The notes under the pieces are model-generated. The model was not told the DNA's origin. It saw nothing but the letters and a program-made list of their open reading frames with translations, and made no database searches. Below are positions 60,509 to 64,000 of a stretch of DNA of 64,000 nt, piece after piece (position 1 is the stretch's first letter; each line of letters opens with the position of its first letter). Made by a program: the position numbers and the translations under genes. This DNA is from Scytonema sp. UIC 10036 (GTDB taxonomy: Bacteria; Cyanobacteriota; Cyanobacteriia; Cyanobacteriales; Nostocaceae): NCBI RefSeq assembly GCF_009725235.1, contig NZ_WJFC01000023.1, forward strand, positions 35,954 to 99,953, read 5' to 3'.

Positions 60509-60667
60509 GAAATCGTTTTCCTCAGATTGGGGTTGAAGCACCTAGGTACCTACACATAGCGTTTACACATAGAATTATTAATTAAACCAGAAATTCTGAC
60601 ATCTGATGTCAAGCAACTAGCAAACCTACATCTTAATATCAAGTCCGCCTAATTACTTATCAAAAAA

Positions 60668-60705
60668 TTCTGCGTCTTTGCGCCTTTGCGCCTTTGCGTG
60701 AAATT
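60668..60705. repeat. Dispersed CGCCTTTGCG repeat
   Basis: TCTGCGTCTTTGCGCCTTTG followed by CGCCTTTGCGTGAAATTC: a repeat of the family also found at 24618 and 14629, here in the spacer between methyltransferase and endonuclease genes. Confidence 0.7.
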
Positions 60706-60774
60706 CAATGATAATTATTCAATCAGACATGATATTAAACTTGGTATTCTTAAAATTAAACGGCACAAATCCTG

Positions 60775-61959
60775 TCACTCTGAGTAATTTAGCAGATGTT
60801 TCTGTTGCAGCTCGCTAGCATCCAATGCTTGCTGAATTGCCTTGCCTATCGCACAAGCAATGGGTGGCGGAACAGAATTAGCAACTTGACGATGTTGATC
60901 CAAGTAACGTACTCTACCAGAACGACCGCGAATCGGTCCTTTTAAAAGGTAAGTATCAGGATACCCATGAATACGCATATACTCGCGAGGAGTCAAATAG
61001 CGGTCTTCAGTTGGATGAAAAAATATCTCTCCACATCGTAAAGTGATGGACGGTTCCGTCCTAGACAAACGGCGGAATTTCGTGGTGTCTTTCTTAGTCA
61101 ATTTGCACCTTTGCTCAATAGGAAGGTGTAATTCCTTTGCTAGATGTGAACCTTCGGGGACACCGTGAATCCGCTTGCGATCGCCAACAGGTGTAATATC
61201 AATATGGTTATCATTCAGTTGGTTATCTCTACACGATATTGGTTCACCAAGCCCCCTTAGTACCTCTCCAACACTAACATAAGGTGGCAATGGAGAAATA
61301 GAGAGAGTAGGTTTTGAGGGATCGCTGTGTGTCGGTGGAGGAAACTCAAAGCCTCCATCCTTTGTCATGGCAACTACAAATACCCTTTCACGCATCTGCG
61401 CCACACCATATTCTACCGCTCGAATAACCTTCATCTTCAGCTCGTAACCAAGCTCCTGAAGCTGCATTTGAAGCATTTCGTAGACGCCACCAATTTTACC
61501 ATTCCGATCCGGTGCATTCAGAAGCCCTTTGACTTGCTCGATTAAAATTGCCTTGGGTTGCAACACTTCTGCAAAACGCACAAACTCAAACAGTAATGTT
61601 CCCCGCTCGTCTTCCAAACAACCACGTTTGCCAATTTGTGAAAATGACTGACAAGGGCTACCACCACACAATAAATCAAGTTTACCCGGTAATAGAAGTA
61701 GTTCCCCCATCAATTGCGTTGGATCGACATTACGAATATCGTCTTCAATCACACGAGTGCTTCGCCCATCTCGATTTGCACTTGCACGTAAAGTATGACA
61801 GCAATGTGGATCGATCTCAATGCAAGCAAGGATATCAAAACCTGCTTGCATAAGACCTAAATCTAAGCCACCAGCCCCAGAAAAAAGTGATAAAGCAGTT
61901 CGCGATTTATTTTGTTGTAGTCGCAAATTCTCAACCATATTGTGCTTATCCCTTGCCAT
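60775..61959 (-). CDS. DNA (cytosine-5) methyltransferase
   Basis: A 394-aa C5 DNA methyltransferase. Motif I ALSLFSGAGGLDLGLMQAGF, IV CGGSPCQSFSQIGKRG with the catalytic Cys, VI AILIEQVKGLLN (the usual ENV reads EQV; the catalytic Glu is kept), VIII AQMRERVFVVA, target-recognition region about 215-330, IX and X ending RQVANSVPPPIACAIGKAI. All catalytic elements are present. It should protect host DNA against the NotI-like enzyme next to it, methylating the same site. A HIP1 octamer lies at about 61176. The first ATG is chosen; the next Met (residue 8) is possible. Confidence 0.92.
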   Translation of the reverse strand: MARDKHNMVENLRLQQNKSRTALSLFSGAGGLDLGLMQAGFDILACIEIDPHCCHTLRASANRDGRSTRVIEDDIRNVDPTQLMGELLLLPGKLDLLCGGSPCQSFSQIGKRGCLEDERGTLLFEFVRFAEVLQPKAILIEQVKGLLNAPDRNGKIGGVYEMLQMQLQELGYELKMKVIRAVEYGVAQMRERVFVVAMTKDGGFEFPPPTHSDPSKPTLSISPLPPYVSVGEVLRGLGEPISCRDNQLNDNHIDITPVGDRKRIHGVPEGSHLAKELHLPIEQRCKLTKKDTTKFRRLSRTEPSITLRCGEIFFHPTEDRYLTPREYMRIHGYPDTYLLKGPIRGRSGRVRYLDQHRQVANSVPPPIACAIGKAIQQALDASELQQKHLLNYSE

Positions 61960-62336
61960 AGAATAATCACTTTAATCGATAAAGATGGTTGACAGCAATT
62001 TTCATATTAATAAACCACATCTTGTGGTGCGAGCATCTTGCCTGCCATTACTTCCTTCCCACCACGAGATTACCGATTTTCTTCTCCTCTTTCTTTGTGT
62101 CCTTTGCAACGCCCGGAGCTACAACAAAACTGCTGGAATACTTGTGCAATATAGATTTTGTCAGTTTTTGACCGAGGATTTGGGGTTGGCGATGATGAAA
62201 TACTTATAAATGATAGTAGTGGGAGCGATAAGCTCGGTACAGCTTGCGCTTCGCGCTCGCACAACTTGCACTCATCACCCCCACCTTATTTTTTTCTTAA
62301 CCTAAATTAATAGCACCAGCCTCTGGGAACAGATAA
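61960..62336. other. Intergenic between methyltransferase and ndhD
   Basis: A 377-bp gap that marks the border between the defence island and the resident ndhD. It has a TTCTCCTCTTTCTTTGTGTCC stretch related to the CGCAAAG repeats and a short GC-rich palindrome-like GCTTGCGCTTCGCGCTCGC. No tRNA or integrase that would mark an attachment site was seen. Confidence 0.5.
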
Positions 62337-63950
62337 TTACTCAGCAATATTAACCAAACCTGAAACTTCGGAATCAGCCACTGTTGGGGTAGTAAAAATT
62401 TGAGAATATAAACTTGTTGGTTGTTGTTTGGCAACAACAGGCAGAACTTGACGAGCGTGCATTGCAACTGCCACTGTTTTCACATCATAAGCTTGAGTTG
62501 CCAACTTAGGATACAAGCCGATACCGATGATGGGAATTAACAAGCAAGCAGTAATAAACAGTTCGCGAGGTTTGACATCCTGTACAAAAGCATCCAGAAC
62601 CAACTCTTGACTTTGCTTGCCGTAGAACACTGCACGTAACATGGACAGCAAGTAAATCGGAGTCAAGATAATACCAACAGCCGAGAGAAGGACAACGACT
62701 ACCTTAAAGCTGGAACTGTAAACATCGCTTGTAGCAAGTCCCAAGAAAACCATCAATTCACCTACAAAACCGCTCATTCCAGGTAGTGCTAGAGAAGCCA
62801 TCGCACCTGCTGTGAAAAGAGCAAAGGTTTTAGGCATAACTTTTGCCATACCACCCATCTTGTCCATCATCAAAGTGTGAGTACGCTCGTAAGTCACACC
62901 AGAGAGGAAGAACAGGCTAGCAGCAATCAAACCGTGGGAAACCATCTGTAGCATTGCACCACTGATGCCCATTTCTGAATAAGAGGCAATACCAATCAGG
63001 ACAAATCCCATGTGGGCGATTGAAGAGTAAGCCAAGCGACGCTTGAGGTTGTTTTGAGCAAAGGCACAGCAAGCACCGTAAATAATGTTGACTACACCCA
63101 AAATCGCTAGAACTGGGGCAAAGACAACATGAGCATTGGTTAACATCTCCATGTTGATGCGGATTAGGGCATATCCACCCATCTTCAACAACACACCAGC
63201 AAGAATCATGGAACCAGGTGCAGATGCTTCACCATGAGCATCGGGAAGCCAGGTATGTAACGGGAAAATTGGGAGTTTGACGCCAAAGGCGATCAGGAAG
63301 CAAGCGTAAACGAGTAATTCTAATGTGTTTGAATATTCTTTCATTCCCAGAGTTGTCATGTCGAAAGTGACAGTATTTCCAGAGAATGCCATTGCAAAAG
63401 CTGCTATCAGGATAAAAATTGATGCAGCAGCAGTGTAAAGAATAAATTTGGTAGCTGCGTAACGGCGCTTTTCTCCTCCCCAGATAGAAATCAGCAGGTA
63501 GACTGGCACCAACTCGATTTCCCACATTAGGAAGAACAACAGCAGATCCTGAGCAACAAACACCCCGATCTGGGCGCTGTACATCACCAGCATCAAAGCA
63601 TGAAATAAACGCGGCTTTTTGGTTACTTTCCAAGCCGCGAATATTGCAAGAGTATTAATTAAACCTGTCAGCAAGACCAAAGGCATTGATAAACCATCGA
63701 CTGCTACAGACCAATTCATTCCTAACTGAGGCACCCAGGCATACTTCTCAACGAATTGGAATGCTGAGCTTTGAAAATCGTAATGCTGCCAAAAGGCATA
63801 AATCATCAACGCAAAATCTGCAAGCGCCACTCCCAGACCGTACCATCGGACAGTTTTGCCCTCTTTATCTGGAATGAAGGGGATGGCTGCGGTAGCCACC
63901 AGAGGCAATGTAATTATGGCTGTTAGCCAAGGGAACTCGAAAGCATTCAT
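62337..63950 (-). CDS. ndhD: NAD(P)H-quinone oxidoreductase subunit 4
   Basis: NdhD, 537 aa, a proton-pumping antiporter-like subunit of the thylakoid NDH-1 complex (cyclic electron flow, respiration). Fourteen or so hydrophobic helices; hallmarks are [20 protein letters not shown], the Glu in [16 protein letters not shown], and the Lys/His-bearing [20 protein letters not shown] and [11 protein letters not shown]. The length and [10 protein letters not shown] start suit NdhD1, with respiratory or cyclic function, rather than the CO2-uptake NdhD3/D4, but the paralogue call is tentative. ATG 63950 is chosen; a TTG three codons upstream has no support. Its partner ndhF is outside the window. Confidence 0.95.
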   Translation of the reverse strand: MNAFEFPWLTAIITLPLVATAAIPFIPDKEGKTVRWYGLGVALADFALMIYAFWQHYDFQSSAFQFVEKYAWVPQLGMNWSVAVDGLSMPLVLLTGLINTLAIFAAWKVTKKPRLFHALMLVMYSAQIGVFVAQDLLLFFLMWEIELVPVYLLISIWGGEKRRYAATKFILYTAAASIFILIAAFAMAFSGNTVTFDMTTLGMKEYSNTLELLVYACFLIAFGVKLPIFPLHTWLPDAHGEASAPGSMILAGVLLKMGGYALIRINMEMLTNAHVVFAPVLAILGVVNIIYGACCAFAQNNLKRRLAYSSIAHMGFVLIGIASYSEMGISGAMLQMVSHGLIAASLFFLSGVTYERTHTLMMDKMGGMAKVMPKTFALFTAGAMASLALPGMSGFVGELMVFLGLATSDVYSSSFKVVVVLLSAVGIILTPIYLLSMLRAVFYGKQSQELVLDAFVQDVKPRELFITACLLIPIIGIGLYPKLATQAYDVKTVAVAMHARQVLPVVAKQQPTSLYSQIFTTPTVADSEVSGLVNIAE

Positions 63951-64000
63951 CACTGACAATCGGTTTTCATTTTTGCTTTTAATTACATTATATTAAGCAT

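Noticed and set aside
51589..61959. DISARM system (C5 methyltransferase plus helicase)
   Set aside because: No DUF1998 (DrmB), no PLD-type DrmC, and the helicase does not resemble DrmA; the nuclease is NotI-like.

Overview
The window is chromosomal DNA of a cyanobacterium, most likely a filamentous, Nostocales-type species. HIP1 octamers (GCGATCGC) recur roughly once per kilobase in most regions. The right end carries ndhD of the cyanobacterial NDH-1 complex. Many intergenic gaps are filled with the short tandem heptamer repeats (STRR-type, such as TCCAAAA or CTAATGG) typical of Nostoc relatives, and several proteins belong to families best known in cyanobacteria (DUF2808, CHAT proteins, ziaA/ziaR-like metal modules).

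Layout. 1-3 kb: a truncated HAE1-type RND drug-efflux permease with its membrane-fusion partner. 3.5-9.6 kb: small stress or accessory genes (Cys-rich membrane protein, COG3650-like secreted protein, CHAT-domain protein, P-loop kinase, macrolide-phosphotransferase homologue with a late frameshift, GFA-family protein) mixed with gene relics and a 276-bp MITE. 9.7-13.9 kb: a SWIM-finger protein and a SNF2 helicase broken by a frameshift. 14-16.6 kb: lipoprotein, multi-pass membrane protein, relic of a sugar transferase. 16.8-31.1 kb: a plus-strand glycan cluster with five GT9 (heptosyltransferase-like) genes, one of them truncated, three GT4 domains, one GT2, a methyltransferase, an SDR, and an ADP-heptose route: GmhA fused to a glycosyltransferase, GmhB and the two-domain HldE. 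31.4-44.4 kb: metal homeostasis, with a P1B-2 ATPase next to a CmtR-like sensor, an OmpR-type two-component system, two DUF2808 proteins, a YtkA-like lipoprotein and a heavy-metal RND permease with its fusion protein. Three of these promoters share a TTTCAT-N5-TTTCAT box.

44.4-62 kb is a defence island. It begins with a retron whose parts (WGR/HEAT-repeat protein, winged-helix SWIM protein, structured ncRNA, retron reverse transcriptase) match the layout I remember for type XIII retrons. Unusually, a second diverged but structurally conserved ncRNA lies in front of the effector genes, directly after a dead copy of the SWIM gene's 3' end. Next, on the minus strand, come a 1282-aa SF2 helicase and a 1168-aa protein of no family I recognise, then a NotI-like restriction endonuclease and a C5 cytosine methyltransferase. 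About 10 kb of this part has no HIP1 site, which suggests recent acquisition. The helicase/1168-aa pair is the best candidate here for an undescribed system.

A genome-wide theme is repeat invasion of genes. Repeat families that fill the spacers also occur inside open reading frames as in-frame, low-complexity peptides (SNF2 helicase, two GT9 proteins, HldE linker, heavy-metal RND permease), and many start codons directly abut a repeat tract with no ribosome binding site.
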